From Mixta tenebrionis (lineage in GTDB: Bacteria > Pseudomonadota > Gammaproteobacteria > Enterobacterales > Enterobacteriaceae), in NCBI RefSeq assembly GCF_006517625.1, contig NZ_VHQI01000007.1, positions 1 to 64,000 of the forward strand: a DNA stretch of 64,000 bases. The letters are read 5' to 3'. A program made the translations under genes and the position numbers. Below the pieces are notes generated by a model. The model made no database searches and was not told where the DNA came from. It was given only the letters and a program-made list of their open reading frames with translations. Below are positions 16,532-24,995 of the stretch, piece by piece (the first letter of the stretch is position 1; each line of letters begins with the position of its first letter).

Positions 16532-17893
16532 TTAACGCCCAGGGAAGCCTGGCGGCATCATCCCCTTCATACCGCGCAGCATTTTCGCCATGCCGCCCTT
16601 TTTCATTTTTTTCATCATGCGCTGCATATCATCGAACTGCTTCAGCAAACGGTTTACATCCTGCACCTGCATGCCGGAGCCGGCGGCGATACGGCGCTTG
16701 CGCGAGCCTTTGATAATTTCCGGTTTTTCACGCTCTTTGCGCGTCATGGAGTTAATCATCGCCTCCATGCGCACCAGCACCTTGTCATCCATCTGCGACT
16801 TTACGTTGTCCGGCAGCTGACCCATGCCGGGCAGCTTGCCCATCAGGCTGGCCATACCGCCCATGTTGCGCATCTGCTTTAGCTGCTCAAGGAAATCGTT
16901 CAGATCGAAGCCGTCGCCTTTCTTCAGCTTGTTCGCCAGCTTCTCAGCCTGCGCGCGATCGACTTTGCTCTCGATATCCTCAATCAGCGACAGTACGTCG
17001 CCCATGCCGAGAATACGCGAAGCAAGACGGTCCGGATAAAACGGCTCCAGCGCTTCGGTTTTCTCGCCCACGCCCATAAACTTAATCGGCTTGCCGGTGA
17101 TATGACGAATCGAGAGCGCCGCGCCGCCGCGGGCATCGCCGTCGACCTTGGTCAGAATCACGCCGGTTAACGGCAGCGCTTCATTAAACGCTTTAGCGGT
17201 ATTCGCCGCATCCTGACCGGTCATGGCATCGACGACAAACAGAGTTTCCACCGGGTTAATCGCGGCGTGTACCTGTTTGATTTCGTCCATCATCGCTTCA
17301 TCAACGTGCAGACGACCGGCGGTATCCACCAGCAGCACGTCATAAAACTTCAGTTTCGCTTCTTTCAGCGCATGGTTAACGATATCGACCGGCTTCTGGC
17401 TGACGTCGGACGGGCAGAAATCAACGCCTACCTGCTGCGCCAGCGTCTCCAGCTGTTTAATCGCCGCCGGGCGATAGACGTCCGCCGACACCACCAGCAC
17501 TTTTTTCTTATGCTTTTCGCGCAAAAATTTGCCGAGCTTGCCGACGCTGGTGGTTTTACCGGCGCCCTGCAGACCAGCCATCAGCACTACCGCCGGCGGC
17601 TGAGCGGCAAGGTTCAGCGCGTGATTTTCCGAACCCATCGCCTCAACCAGCTCGTTACGCACGATCTTAACGAACTCCTGGCCCGGCGTCAGGCTCTTGT
17701 TCACCTCATGCCCAACCGCGCTCTCTTTCACGCGATTAATAAAGTCGCGAACTACCGGCAGCGCCACATCCGCTTCCAGCAGCGCCATGCGCACTTCACG
17801 CAGGGTTTCTTTGATGTTTTCTTCGGTCAGCCTTCCGCGGCCGCTGATATTGCGCAGGGTTTGCGACAATCGATCGGTTAAGTTATCAAACAT
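16532..17893 (-). CDS. ffh: Signal recognition particle protein Ffh
   Basis: GTPase that binds 4.5S RNA and signal sequences of nascent inner-membrane proteins and docks with FtsY. 453 residues as in E. coli. N domain (1-~85), G domain with GLQGAGKTT near 107 and the DTAGR motif near 190, and a methionine-rich M domain at the C-terminus ending MKGMMPPGFPGR. Divergent from ypjD. Confidence 0.99.
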   Translation of the reverse strand: MFDNLTDRLSQTLRNISGRGRLTEENIKETLREVRMALLEADVALPVVRDFINRVKESAVGHEVNKSLTPGQEFVKIVRNELVEAMGSENHALNLAAQPPAVVLMAGLQGAGKTTSVGKLGKFLREKHKKKVLVVSADVYRPAAIKQLETLAQQVGVDFCPSDVSQKPVDIVNHALKEAKLKFYDVLLVDTAGRLHVDEAMMDEIKQVHAAINPVETLFVVDAMTGQDAANTAKAFNEALPLTGVILTKVDGDARGGAALSIRHITGKPIKFMGVGEKTEALEPFYPDRLASRILGMGDVLSLIEDIESKVDRAQAEKLANKLKKGDGFDLNDFLEQLKQMRNMGGMASLMGKLPGMGQLPDNVKSQMDDKVLVRMEAMINSMTRKEREKPEIIKGSRKRRIAAGSGMQVQDVNRLLKQFDDMQRMMKKMKKGGMAKMLRGMKGMMPPGFPGR

Positions 17894-18061
17894 TGTCTCT
17901 CGCTCACGATAAAACAGAGCCGCCTGGGCGACATAGAATGCGGCGGATTATAACACGAAGCCTTGCCGATCTCTGCTATCGACAATGAGAACGTTTGGAG
18001 CAAACTCCGGCTGGCGCTATACTGCTTTTTTCTTCATCTTCCCGATATTTGACCACATTCT

Positions 18062-18850
18062 ATGTCTGCTTTTGCGATTCTGGCGCTTTTTGCCTACTCA
18101 TTTAGCCTCGCGCTGATTGTGCCCAGCCTGCTGAGGAATAACGGCGCCTGGCGACGCATGGCCGTGCTGTGCGCGACGCTGGCGCTGATCGCCCACGCGG
18201 TAGCGCTGCAGCAGCGCATCTTCGTTAATGGCGGTCAGAACCTCAGCCTGCTTAACATCGGCTCGCTGGTCAGCCTGCTGATCGGCATCATTATGACCAT
18301 CGTGGCGGCGCGCAATCGCGGCTGGCTGCTGCTGCCGATTGTGTACAGCTTCGCGCTGATCAATCTGGCGTTCGCCACCTTTGTGCCCAACGCCTTTATT
18401 ACCCATCTGGAAGCCACGCCGGGCATGATGATTCACATCGGTCTGGCGCTGTTTGCCTATGCCACGCTGATGATCGCCGCGCTCTATGCGCTACAGCTGG
18501 CGTGGATCGACTACCAGCTGAAAAATAAGCGCCTGGCCTTCAGTAACGATATGCCGCCGCTGATGACCATTGAACGAAAAATGTTTCATATCACCCAGGT
18601 TGGCGTGGTGCTGCTGACGCTGGTGCTTTGTACCGGCCTGTTTTATATGGATAAACTGTTCGCGCCGGAAAACGTCGATAAGGCGGTGCTGTCGATTATC
18701 GCCTGGTTTGTTTATGTGGTTCTGCTGTGGGGACACTATCATGAAGGCTGGCGCGGTCGTCGCGTCGTCTGGTTTAACTGCGGCGGCGCGCTGCTGTTAA
18801 CCATGTCCTATTTCGGCAGCCGCGTATTACAGCATCTGCTTACCCACTGA
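18062..18850 (+). CDS. ypjD: Inner membrane protein YpjD (CcsA/cytochrome c assembly family)
   Basis: A 262-residue polytopic membrane protein with about eight transmembrane helices and the conserved family segments ITHLEATPGMM, ERKMFHITQ and WGHYHEGWRGRR, which place it in the cytochrome c assembly (CcsA-like) group. The molecular role of YpjD is not established. It is followed by corB after 23 bases, a pairing conserved in enterobacteria. Confidence 0.95.
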   Translation: MSAFAILALFAYSFSLALIVPSLLRNNGAWRRMAVLCATLALIAHAVALQQRIFVNGGQNLSLLNIGSLVSLLIGIIMTIVAARNRGWLLLPIVYSFALINLAFATFVPNAFITHLEATPGMMIHIGLALFAYATLMIAALYALQLAWIDYQLKNKRLAFSNDMPPLMTIERKMFHITQVGVVLLTLVLCTGLFYMDKLFAPENVDKAVLSIIAWFVYVVLLWGHYHEGWRGRRVVWFNCGGALLLTMSYFGSRVLQHLLTH

Positions 18851-18873
18851 CTGGCAATTACAAGGATCCCGCG

Positions 18874-20160
18874 TTGGAGCACATTTCAACCACTACTCTG
18901 ATTATTACCCTGGTTGTGATGATTCTGGTCTCTGCCTACTTTTCCGCTTCCGAAACCGGCATGATGACCCTGAATCGCTATCGGCTACGCCATAAGGCCC
19001 GCAGCGGCAATCGCGGCGCGCGGCGCGTCGAAAAACTGCTGCGCCGCCCCGATCGGCTAATAAGTCTTGTACTTATCGGCAACAACCTGGTGAACATTCT
19101 CGCCTCTGCGCTGGCTACCATCGTCGGCATGCGCCTGTACGGCGATGCAGGCGTGGCTATCGCCACCGGCATACTGACCTTTGCGGTACTGATTTTCGCT
19201 GAGGTGCTGCCGAAAACGATCGCGGCGCTCTATCCGGAAAAAGTGGCCTGGCCAAGCAGCCTGCTGCTGGGGCCGCTGCAGGTCGTTATGATGCCGCTGG
19301 TATGGCTGTTGAATACCATTACCCGTCTGCTGATGCGCCTGATGGGCATCAAGGCCGACGGCTCGATCAGCGCCGCGCTAAGTAAAGATGAGCTGCGTAC
19401 CATCGTCTATGAATCGCGTTCGCTGATGTCGCGCCGCCACCAGGATATGCTGCTGTCAGTGCTCGATCTGGAGAAAGTCAACGTTGACGATATCATGGTG
19501 CCGCGCAATGAGATTGTCGGCATCAATATCAATGATGACTGGAAATCGATCGAACGGCAGGTATCCCATTCACCGCATGGCCGCATCGTACTGTTTCGCG
19601 ATTCGCTGGATGATGCCGTCGCCATGCTGCGGGTACGTGAAGCCTGGCGCATGATGACGGAAAAGCGCGAGTTCACCAAAGAGAACCTGCTGCGCGCCGC
19701 CGATGAGATCTATTACGTGCCGGAAGGGACGCCGCTTAACGTGCAGCTGGTGAAATTCCAGCGCAACAAGAAGAAAGTGGGCCTGGTGGTAGATGAATAT
19801 GGCGATATTAAAGGCCTGGTGACTATCGAGGATATTCTCGAAGAGATCGTCGGCGACTTTACTACCTCCATGTCTCCGTCACTGGCGGAAGAGGTGATGC
19901 CGCAGAGCGACGGCTCGGTGCTTATTGAGGGCAGCGCTAACGTGCGGGAAATCAATAAGGCCTTTAACTGGCGGCTGCCGCAGGAAGAAGCGCGCACCGT
20001 TAACGGCATGCTGCTGGAAGAGCTGGAGGAGATCCCGCAGCCCGGCACCCGAGTTCAGATAGAAAACTACGATATTGATATTCTCGACGTGCAGGACAAT
20101 ATGGTGAAGCAGGTGCGGGTTACGCCGCAGCAGCCGCTGAAATCCACCATCGGCTCCTGA
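18874..20160 (+). CDS. corB: CNNM/CorB family membrane protein (YfjD)
   Basis: 428-residue protein of the HlyC/CorC (CNNM) family linked to magnesium and cobalt transport. N-terminal DUF21 membrane domain (about 1-180, several helices, SETGMMTLNR and AEVLPKTIAA motifs), a CBS-domain pair (about 200-330) and a C-terminal transporter-associated domain (about 345-420). The start is TTG at 18874: it gives the family N-terminus MEHISTTTL and has AAGG eight bases upstream. Transport function is inferred from the family. Confidence 0.94.
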   Translation: MEHISTTTLIITLVVMILVSAYFSASETGMMTLNRYRLRHKARSGNRGARRVEKLLRRPDRLISLVLIGNNLVNILASALATIVGMRLYGDAGVAIATGILTFAVLIFAEVLPKTIAALYPEKVAWPSSLLLGPLQVVMMPLVWLLNTITRLLMRLMGIKADGSISAALSKDELRTIVYESRSLMSRRHQDMLLSVLDLEKVNVDDIMVPRNEIVGININDDWKSIERQVSHSPHGRIVLFRDSLDDAVAMLRVREAWRMMTEKREFTKENLLRAADEIYYVPEGTPLNVQLVKFQRNKKKVGLVVDEYGDIKGLVTIEDILEEIVGDFTTSMSPSLAEEVMPQSDGSVLIEGSANVREINKAFNWRLPQEEARTVNGMLLEELEEIPQPGTRVQIENYDIDILDVQDNMVKQVRVTPQQPLKSTIGS

Positions 20161-20163
20161 AGG

Positions 20164-20190
20164 AAAAGGCCGCGTCAGCGGCCTTTTTTC
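20164..20190. terminator. Bidirectional terminator between corB and luxS
   Basis: Perfect 10 bp stem (20164-20173 with 20178-20187), T6 on the plus strand and T4 on the minus strand, between two convergent genes. Confidence 0.88.
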
Positions 20191-20203
20191 TGCTGCATCA
20201 GCA

Positions 20204-20722
20204 TCAGTGAATTTCCAGCTCTTTCAGCTTATCCTGCGCCAGCGCCAGCTCGTCATTGTGGTTAACGCGCACGTCATGCTCAATGATATGCCGGGCGATA
20301 TCTTTCGCCTCGTCCAGCGAGTGCATCTGATAAGTGCCGCACTGATATTCATTCAGTTCCGGGATCTGATTTTGATCCTGCACCTTGAGCACGTCATTCA
20401 TCGCCGCTTTCCAGGCGTCAGCGACGCGCTGCTCGGCTGGGGTGCCAATCAGGCTCATATAGAAACCGGTGCGGCAGCCCATCGGGGAAATATCGATAAT
20501 TTCCACGCCATCGCCGTTCAGGTGATTACGCATAAAGCCAGCAAACAGATGTTCCAGCGTATGGATGCCACGCTCCGGCATCACCTCTTTATTCGGCACG
20601 CAGAAGCGCAGATCGAAAACGGTGATGGCATCGCCATGGGGCGTATTCATAGTTTTCGCAACGCGTACCGCCGGTGCGGCCATGCGCGTATGGTCGACGG
20701 TAAAACTGTCCAGCAATGGCAT
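20204..20722 (-). CDS. luxS: S-ribosylhomocysteine lyase LuxS
   Basis: Splits S-ribosylhomocysteine into homocysteine and DPD, the precursor of autoinducer-2, as part of the activated methyl cycle. 172 residues. Metal ligands His54 and His58 (HTLEH) and Cys128 are present, as is the catalytic Cys83 (MGCRTG). Its leader is antisense to the micA region, an arrangement shared with E. coli. Confidence 0.98.
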   Translation of the reverse strand: MPLLDSFTVDHTRMAAPAVRVAKTMNTPHGDAITVFDLRFCVPNKEVMPERGIHTLEHLFAGFMRNHLNGDGVEIIDISPMGCRTGFYMSLIGTPAEQRVADAWKAAMNDVLKVQDQNQIPELNEYQCGTYQMHSLDEAKDIARHIIEHDVRVNHNDELALAQDKLKELEIH

Positions 20723-20758
20723 ATTGTTACCTCAGCTAAAAAATTTTTTATGAACGAT

Positions 20759-20786
20759 GAAACTTTTCCATTCGGCGTGCGTCTGA
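20759..20786 (+). promoter_or_regulatory. Sigma-E promoter of micA
   Basis: GAAACTT (20759-20765), a 16-base spacer and TCTGA (20782-20786) match the envelope-stress sigma-E consensus GGAACTT-N16-TCTGA. The likely start at G20793 is seven bases after the -10 element, exactly at the first base of the MicA-like sequence. Confidence 0.88.
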
Positions 20787-20792
20787 ATATAT

Positions 20793-20865
20793 GAAAGACG
20801 CGCATTTGTTATCATCATCCCTGACAACAGAGATGTTAATTTGGCCACAGCGATGTGGCCTTTTT
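20793..20865 (+). ncRNA. micA: Small regulatory RNA MicA
   Basis: Hfq-dependent sRNA that represses ompA and other envelope mRNAs during sigma-E stress. The 5' region GAAAGACGCGCATTTGTTAT and the following ATCATCCCTGA are the same as in E. coli MicA as I know it; an internal hairpin and a GGCCAC-loop-GTGGCC terminator with T5 follow. About 73 nt. It sits between gshA and luxS, opposite in direction to both, as in E. coli. A variable patch (ACAACAGAGATGTTAA) replaces the E. coli middle region while keeping a stem. Confidence 0.94.
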
Positions 20866-20870
20866 CTTTT

Positions 20871-22433
20871 CTACCCTTTTTTCCCCGCCAGGAACGCCTC
20901 AAAGCTTAACGTATCCGCCGCTTCCAGCTGCTGTTGCGCACTGCGCGAACGCAACGCCTCCTGGGTAAAATCTTCCGGCTTCAGCACTTCCAGCGGTTCT
21001 TCCTTCAGCATCTGACGATACTGCTCGGAAAGCGCCAGTCCGGTGCCGCTGATGCCGTTATCCAGCATTGCCTGCAGAATACGAGCGGAATAGGTTAGCG
21101 AAGGATCGTCAAAAGAGGCCGCCAGCCGATCGCAAACCTGCTGATACTCCGGCGTATCGGACTGACGATCGAGCACTTCCGCCACGCGGCTGAGATCGGC
21201 AAACAGCGCCTTGCCCACTTCCGTTAGCGGCTGGCGCGCGTCTTCGCAGCCTATGCCGATTGTCTGTCCCGGCTTGCGTCCTTCCAGAATCACGCGATTC
21301 CAGTTTTTACGCGTGCACAGCAGCTCGGCGCTGCTCATTTCCGGCGCATCAGCAAGGGTACACCAAATCAGGAAGAGATCGAGGAAGCGCACCTGGGTTT
21401 CATCCACGCCGACCGGTGAAAACGGGTTGATATCAAGCGAACGTACTTCGATATATTCAATGCCGCCGCGCGCCAGCGCATCAGAGGGCGCTTCACCCGC
21501 GCGGGTCACGCGTTTAGGGCGAATTGGCGCATAAAGCTCATTTTCGATTTGCAGCACGTTGGTATTAAGCTGCAGCCAGTTACCCTCTTCATCCTTCACG
21601 CCCAGGCGCGCATACTCTTCAGAAGGGGTTTTGATCGCCTTTTTCAGCGCATCGACATAGCCTTCCAGCGTATTAAAAGTAATGCCCAGACCGCTTTGCG
21701 ACTTGTTGGTATAGCCGAGATCGCTTAAGCGCAGCGAAGTGGCATAGGGCAGCCAAAGCATGCCGCGCTCGTTGCGCTCAAAGGGCAGATTGCTCTCTTT
21801 GCCCTGCAGAAAGGTAGAACAGATGGCAGGCGAGGCGCCGAACAGATAGGGGATCACCCAGCCAAAGCGGTAATAGTTGCGGATCAGGCGTAAATAGCCG
21901 GCGGAAATCACCGCCCTGCCGCTTTCCTCATCCTGCACGCCAGCCCAGGCCTGCCAGAAAGAGAGCGGCAGTGAGAAGTTATAGTGCACGCCGGAGATAG
22001 TCTGCATCAGCGCGCCATAGCGATTTTTCAGGCCTTCGCGATACAGCGTTTTCATCCGCCCAATATTGGAGCTGCCATATTGCGCCAGCTGGATATCATC
22101 GCTGTTTTCGATAATGCAGGGCATACTGAAAGGCCACATGCGCTCCTCGCCCAGCTCACGCGCCACGTGACGATGGATATCGCGCAGGAAAGCCAGCAGG
22201 TGATCGATATCCCGATCGACCGGGGTGATGAATTCCAGCAGCGATTCAGCGAAGTCTGTGGTAATCCATTTGTGGGTCAGCGCTGCGCCAAGATGCGCCG
22301 GGTGGCCCGTTGTGGCAAGTTTACCGTCTGGCCTGACACGCAGCGTTTCACGCTCAATGCCGCGGCCAATACCTTTCAGGGCGTCAGGGTGAGCTTCCAG
22401 CCAGGAAAGCGCCTGTGATACGTCCGGGATCAA
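20871..22433 (-). CDS. gshA: Glutamate-cysteine ligase GshA
   Basis: First and rate-limiting step of glutathione synthesis. 520 residues with a TTG start at complement 22431-22433, which gives the family start (M)[12 protein letters not shown] and is preceded by GGGAGGT at a four-base spacing; E. coli gshA also starts with TTG. The longer upstream frame lacks family similarity. Conserved blocks such as [26 protein letters not shown] and [14 protein letters not shown] are present. Proteobacterial-type gamma-GCS, soluble. Confidence 0.97.
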   Translation of the reverse strand: MIPDVSQALSWLEAHPDALKGIGRGIERETLRVRPDGKLATTGHPAHLGAALTHKWITTDFAESLLEFITPVDRDIDHLLAFLRDIHRHVARELGEERMWPFSMPCIIENSDDIQLAQYGSSNIGRMKTLYREGLKNRYGALMQTISGVHYNFSLPLSFWQAWAGVQDEESGRAVISAGYLRLIRNYYRFGWVIPYLFGASPAICSTFLQGKESNLPFERNERGMLWLPYATSLRLSDLGYTNKSQSGLGITFNTLEGYVDALKKAIKTPSEEYARLGVKDEEGNWLQLNTNVLQIENELYAPIRPKRVTRAGEAPSDALARGGIEYIEVRSLDINPFSPVGVDETQVRFLDLFLIWCTLADAPEMSSAELLCTRKNWNRVILEGRKPGQTIGIGCEDARQPLTEVGKALFADLSRVAEVLDRQSDTPEYQQVCDRLAASFDDPSLTYSARILQAMLDNGISGTGLALSEQYRQMLKEEPLEVLKPEDFTQEALRSRSAQQQLEAADTLSFEAFLAGKKG

Positions 22434-22507
22434 AATGACCTCCCGCTCAGAGAATAATTTATTTTTGTTCAGCATAATGTTTAACCGTAGCCCCGATTTC
22501 GAGTGAA

Positions 22508-22933
22508 TCAATGCCACCACGCCATGCCCTGTAAAGTTGCGGTCGCAACCACCACGTAACGCAGGGTTTTCCCGATAGCCAGAAACAGCACTACCGGCAG
22601 CCATGAGAAACGCAACCATCCCGCCAGAACGCACAGCAGATCGCCAATCAGCGGTAACCAGCTGAAGAGCAGCGCTGCAGGACCCAACCGACGCAACCAC
22701 GCTATTGCCGTGTCATGCCATCGCCCACGCCGTAACGGCAGCAGGCGTCCAAGAATCACGTTTGTTAATCCGCCGAGCGTGTTCCCTACGGCTGCGGCAA
22801 AAACCAGCCCTGATACCGGGGTTGTTCCATTCAGTAACAGGGTTGCCAGCAGCAGCTCAGAGCTGCCCGGAAGCAGCGTAGCGCTCAAAAAGCTGCTGGC
22901 GAATAACGAGCCGTAGCTCAGCATCTCGTTCAC
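22508..22933 (-). CDS. yqaA: DedA-like inner membrane protein YqaA
   Basis: A 141-residue membrane protein of the VTT/SNARE-associated (DedA-like) family with about four helices, matching E. coli YqaA in [27 protein letters not shown] and the C-terminal GMAWWH. The start is GTG at complement 22931-22933, which overlaps the yqaB stop as GTGA and aligns with the E. coli N-terminus. Function of YqaA itself is unknown. Confidence 0.93.
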   Translation of the reverse strand: MNEMLSYGSLFASSFLSATLLPGSSELLLATLLLNGTTPVSGLVFAAAVGNTLGGLTNVILGRLLPLRRGRWHDTAIAWLRRLGPAALLFSWLPLIGDLLCVLAGWLRFSWLPVVLFLAIGKTLRYVVVATATLQGMAWWH

Positions 22934-23496
22934 AGCAGGCGCACGTCTACCGCATCCATACCGGCGGCCTGCGCGGCCTGCAAACCAAAATCGGCATCCT
23001 CGAATACTACGCATTTTTCCGGCGCCACGTTCAGCAACGCGGCGCAGCGCAAAAAGGTATCAGGTTCAGGCTTGTGGCGCTGAACGTCATCCGCGCCGAC
23101 GATAGCGGCAAAATAGTGATGCAGGTTCAGATGCTTTAGTAACGCATCCGCCATCTTATGTTCGCTGCCGGTCCCCACCGCCATCGGTTTACGGCCGTGA
23201 TACGCCTTAACCACCTCAATCAACGGCAGCGGGCGTACGCTGTCAAACAGCATAATCTCCACCGCCGCGGTTTTTTCCGCCGCCAGCTGGTAAGGATCAA
23301 GATCCGCCTGATGGCTGTCGATAATAAACTGCGCCACGCGCCACGTTGGCGAGCCGTTTAAGCCGATAACGACGTTTTCGTCAAAGGACAGGCCATAGCC
23401 AGCCAGCACATGCGCCCAGGCCTGTCGATGCGTCTGTTCGGTATCCAGGATAGTACCGTCCATATCGAAAATCAGTCCGTCATAGCAATCGTACAT
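22930..23496 (-). CDS. yqaB: HAD phosphatase YqaB (fructose-1-phosphate / 6-phosphogluconate phosphatase)
   Basis: 188-residue haloacid-dehalogenase hydrolase. Nucleophile motif DMDGT at 11-15, GTGSEH (motif II) near 118, RHKPEPD (motif III Lys) near 149 and FEDADFG (motif IV) near 171. E. coli YqaB removes phosphate from fructose 1-phosphate and 6-phosphogluconate in vitro. Translationally coupled with yqaA. Confidence 0.95.
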   Translation of the reverse strand: MYDCYDGLIFDMDGTILDTEQTHRQAWAHVLAGYGLSFDENVVIGLNGSPTWRVAQFIIDSHQADLDPYQLAAEKTAAVEIMLFDSVRPLPLIEVVKAYHGRKPMAVGTGSEHKMADALLKHLNLHHYFAAIVGADDVQRHKPEPDTFLRCAALLNVAPEKCVVFEDADFGLQAAQAAGMDAVDVRLL

Positions 23497-23780
23497 ACCC
23501 TCTCCCGCAATGGATTAGTGCTCCAATACTTTAACGCAAAGTCCGCAGGTTGTCGCCGGTAGCTATGAACAGCAAATGCTTTGAATCTATTGAGAAATTC
23601 AGAAATCAGAAAAAGGTCAGAGGGTTAGCGGGCCTGAATAAAGCACAAACGGGAACATGGCGATCAGGAAAACGGCAGTCTGAAGAGAATAAATTAATAA
23701 ATCAGTAGCTGAGGAAACGCTACAGGAAAAGAGAAAAACAGCAGGAGAATTTCAGAGGATAGCGTGGTTAACAGGGAAGA

Positions 23781-23857
23781 TGGTGCATCCGGGAGGATTC
23801 GAACCTCCGACCGCTCGGTTCGTAGCCGAGTACTCTATCCAGCTGAGCTACGGATGC
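23781..23857 (-). tRNA. argZ: tRNA-Arg(ACG), third copy
   Basis: 77 nt including encoded CCA; 5' GCATCCG pairs with CGGATGC. Anticodon ACG (inosine-modified) in the loop CTACGAA; T loop GTTCGAATC present. Identical to the two copies upstream. Gene letter assigned by position only. Confidence 0.98.
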
Positions 23858-23929
23858 ATCGGAAAAACAAGAGGGAACTGCAACTACCTGAGGAAATACG
23901 CGAGAAGATAATCCGTTCTTCTGAGAAGA

Positions 23930-24006
23930 TGGTGCATCCGGGAGGATTCGAACCTCCGACCGCTCGGTTCGTAGCCGAGTACTCTATCCAGCTGAGCTAC
24001 GGATGC
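23930..24006 (-). tRNA. argY: tRNA-Arg(ACG), second copy
   Basis: Identical in sequence to its neighbours, 77 nt with encoded CCA, anticodon ACG. The spacers between copies differ, so the tRNA and not the spacer has been conserved. Confidence 0.98.
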
Positions 24007-24095
24007 ATCACAAATTCTTGTATAACGCAGGGTGCTAACAACTCACCGTGATACAGGCTGCTAATACTGTATCTGATACTACCACAACCTTGAGA

Positions 24096-24172
24096 TGGTG
24101 CATCCGGGAGGATTCGAACCTCCGACCGCTCGGTTCGTAGCCGAGTACTCTATCCAGCTGAGCTACGGATGC
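24096..24172 (-). tRNA. argV: tRNA-Arg(ACG), first copy
   Basis: 77 nt with encoded CCA, anticodon ACG, reading CGU, CGC and CGA. It follows serV by nine bases in one transcript. E. coli carries four Arg copies here (argV, Y, Z, Q); this genome has three. Confidence 0.98.
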
Positions 24173-24181
24173 ATCATTAAA

Positions 24182-24274
24182 TGGCGGTGAGAGAGGGATT
24201 CGAACCCTCGATGCAGCTTTTGACCGCATACTCCCTTAGCAGGGGAGCGCCTTCAGCCTCTCGGCCATCTCACC
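24182..24274 (-). tRNA. serV: tRNA-Ser(GCU)
   Basis: 93 nt class II tRNA with the long variable arm, acceptor stem GGTGAGA/TCTCACC, anticodon GCT in the loop CTGCTAA and encoded CCA. First gene of the serV-arg tRNA operon, as in E. coli. Confidence 0.98.
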
Positions 24275-24332
24275 TAACGCGTTCTTGCGAACTGTGCTGC
24301 TGAACTTTGTTTCCGCTCATCGGCACTGCGTG

Positions 24333-24366
24333 GCGCACATATTACTTTCCCGGACTTATAAGTCAA
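24333..24366 (-). promoter_or_regulatory. Promoter of the serV-arg tRNA operon
   Basis: TTGACT (complement 24361-24366), 16-base spacer, TAATAT (complement 24339-24344), followed by a GC-rich discriminator (GCGCC). Such discriminators are typical of stable-RNA promoters under stringent (ppGpp) control. Lies about 60 bases upstream of serV. Confidence 0.85.
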
Positions 24367-24570
24367 ACAATTTTTCCCAACAAATGTTTGTTTGCACAAA
24401 AGCCACGCAATTCGCATATTTTGCCGACAAAAGGGGTGATTTATCAACAGCGAAACAAGGAAAAATTCAACAAACAAAGATAAACGGGGAAGAAAAAACA
24501 GGAGGGGCAAAGTGACATTGCGCCTCACTGCCCATGCGGGAGTGAGGCGCGCGATTCGCTATGGCTGGCT

Positions 24571-24750
24571 TTATTGCGGCTGGCTCTTTTCAGCTTGTAT
24601 GCGCTGATAGATCTCTTCGCGGTGTACGGAAACTTCTTTCGGCGCATTCACACCGATGCGCACCTGGTTACCTTTAACGCCCAGTACCGTTACCGTCACC
24701 TCATCACCAATCATGAGGGTTTCACCAACTCGACGAGTTAGAATAAGCAT
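24571..24750 (-). CDS. csrA: Carbon storage regulator CsrA
   Basis: Dimeric RNA-binding protein that binds GGA motifs in mRNA leaders and controls glycogen, motility, biofilm and virulence genes. 59 residues, starting [10 protein letters not shown]; identical to E. coli CsrA through IQAEKSQ, with the key RNA-contact residues Leu4 and Arg44. The C-terminus ends PQ instead of the E. coli QSSY, so it is two residues shorter. GGAG precedes the ATG by seven bases. Located between alaS and serV as in E. coli. Confidence 0.98.
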
Positions 24751-24942
24751 TCTTTGCTCCTTGAAAGATTAAAAGAGTCGGGCCTGTCGGGTCCCCGGCA
24801 TTATCCATCATATAGCGCTAAACGTAGATGATGACAAACAGATCAAAGCATCCTGTCACGCCAGTACATTCTGCTGATAGTTAGTTTAGCCGAAATCATA
24901 ACCCTCATCCTGACTTTGTTATTACAGAGTACGGATTGCATT

Positions 24943-24975
24943 AAAAAGCGCCAGCGGAACGGGTCCACGGCGCTT
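24943..24975 (-). terminator. Terminator of alaS
   Basis: 7 bp stem AAGCGCC/GGCGCTT (24946-24952 with 24969-24975), loop of 16 bases that may fold further, followed on the minus strand by a T tract. Confidence 0.75.
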
Positions 24976-24995
24976 CCGTACTGCTTTTTTATTGC

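Noticed and set aside
23764-24229. Open frames across the tRNA cluster
   Set aside because: They translate tRNA-Arg and tRNA-Ser sequences; repeated peptide motifs come from the three identical tRNA copies.
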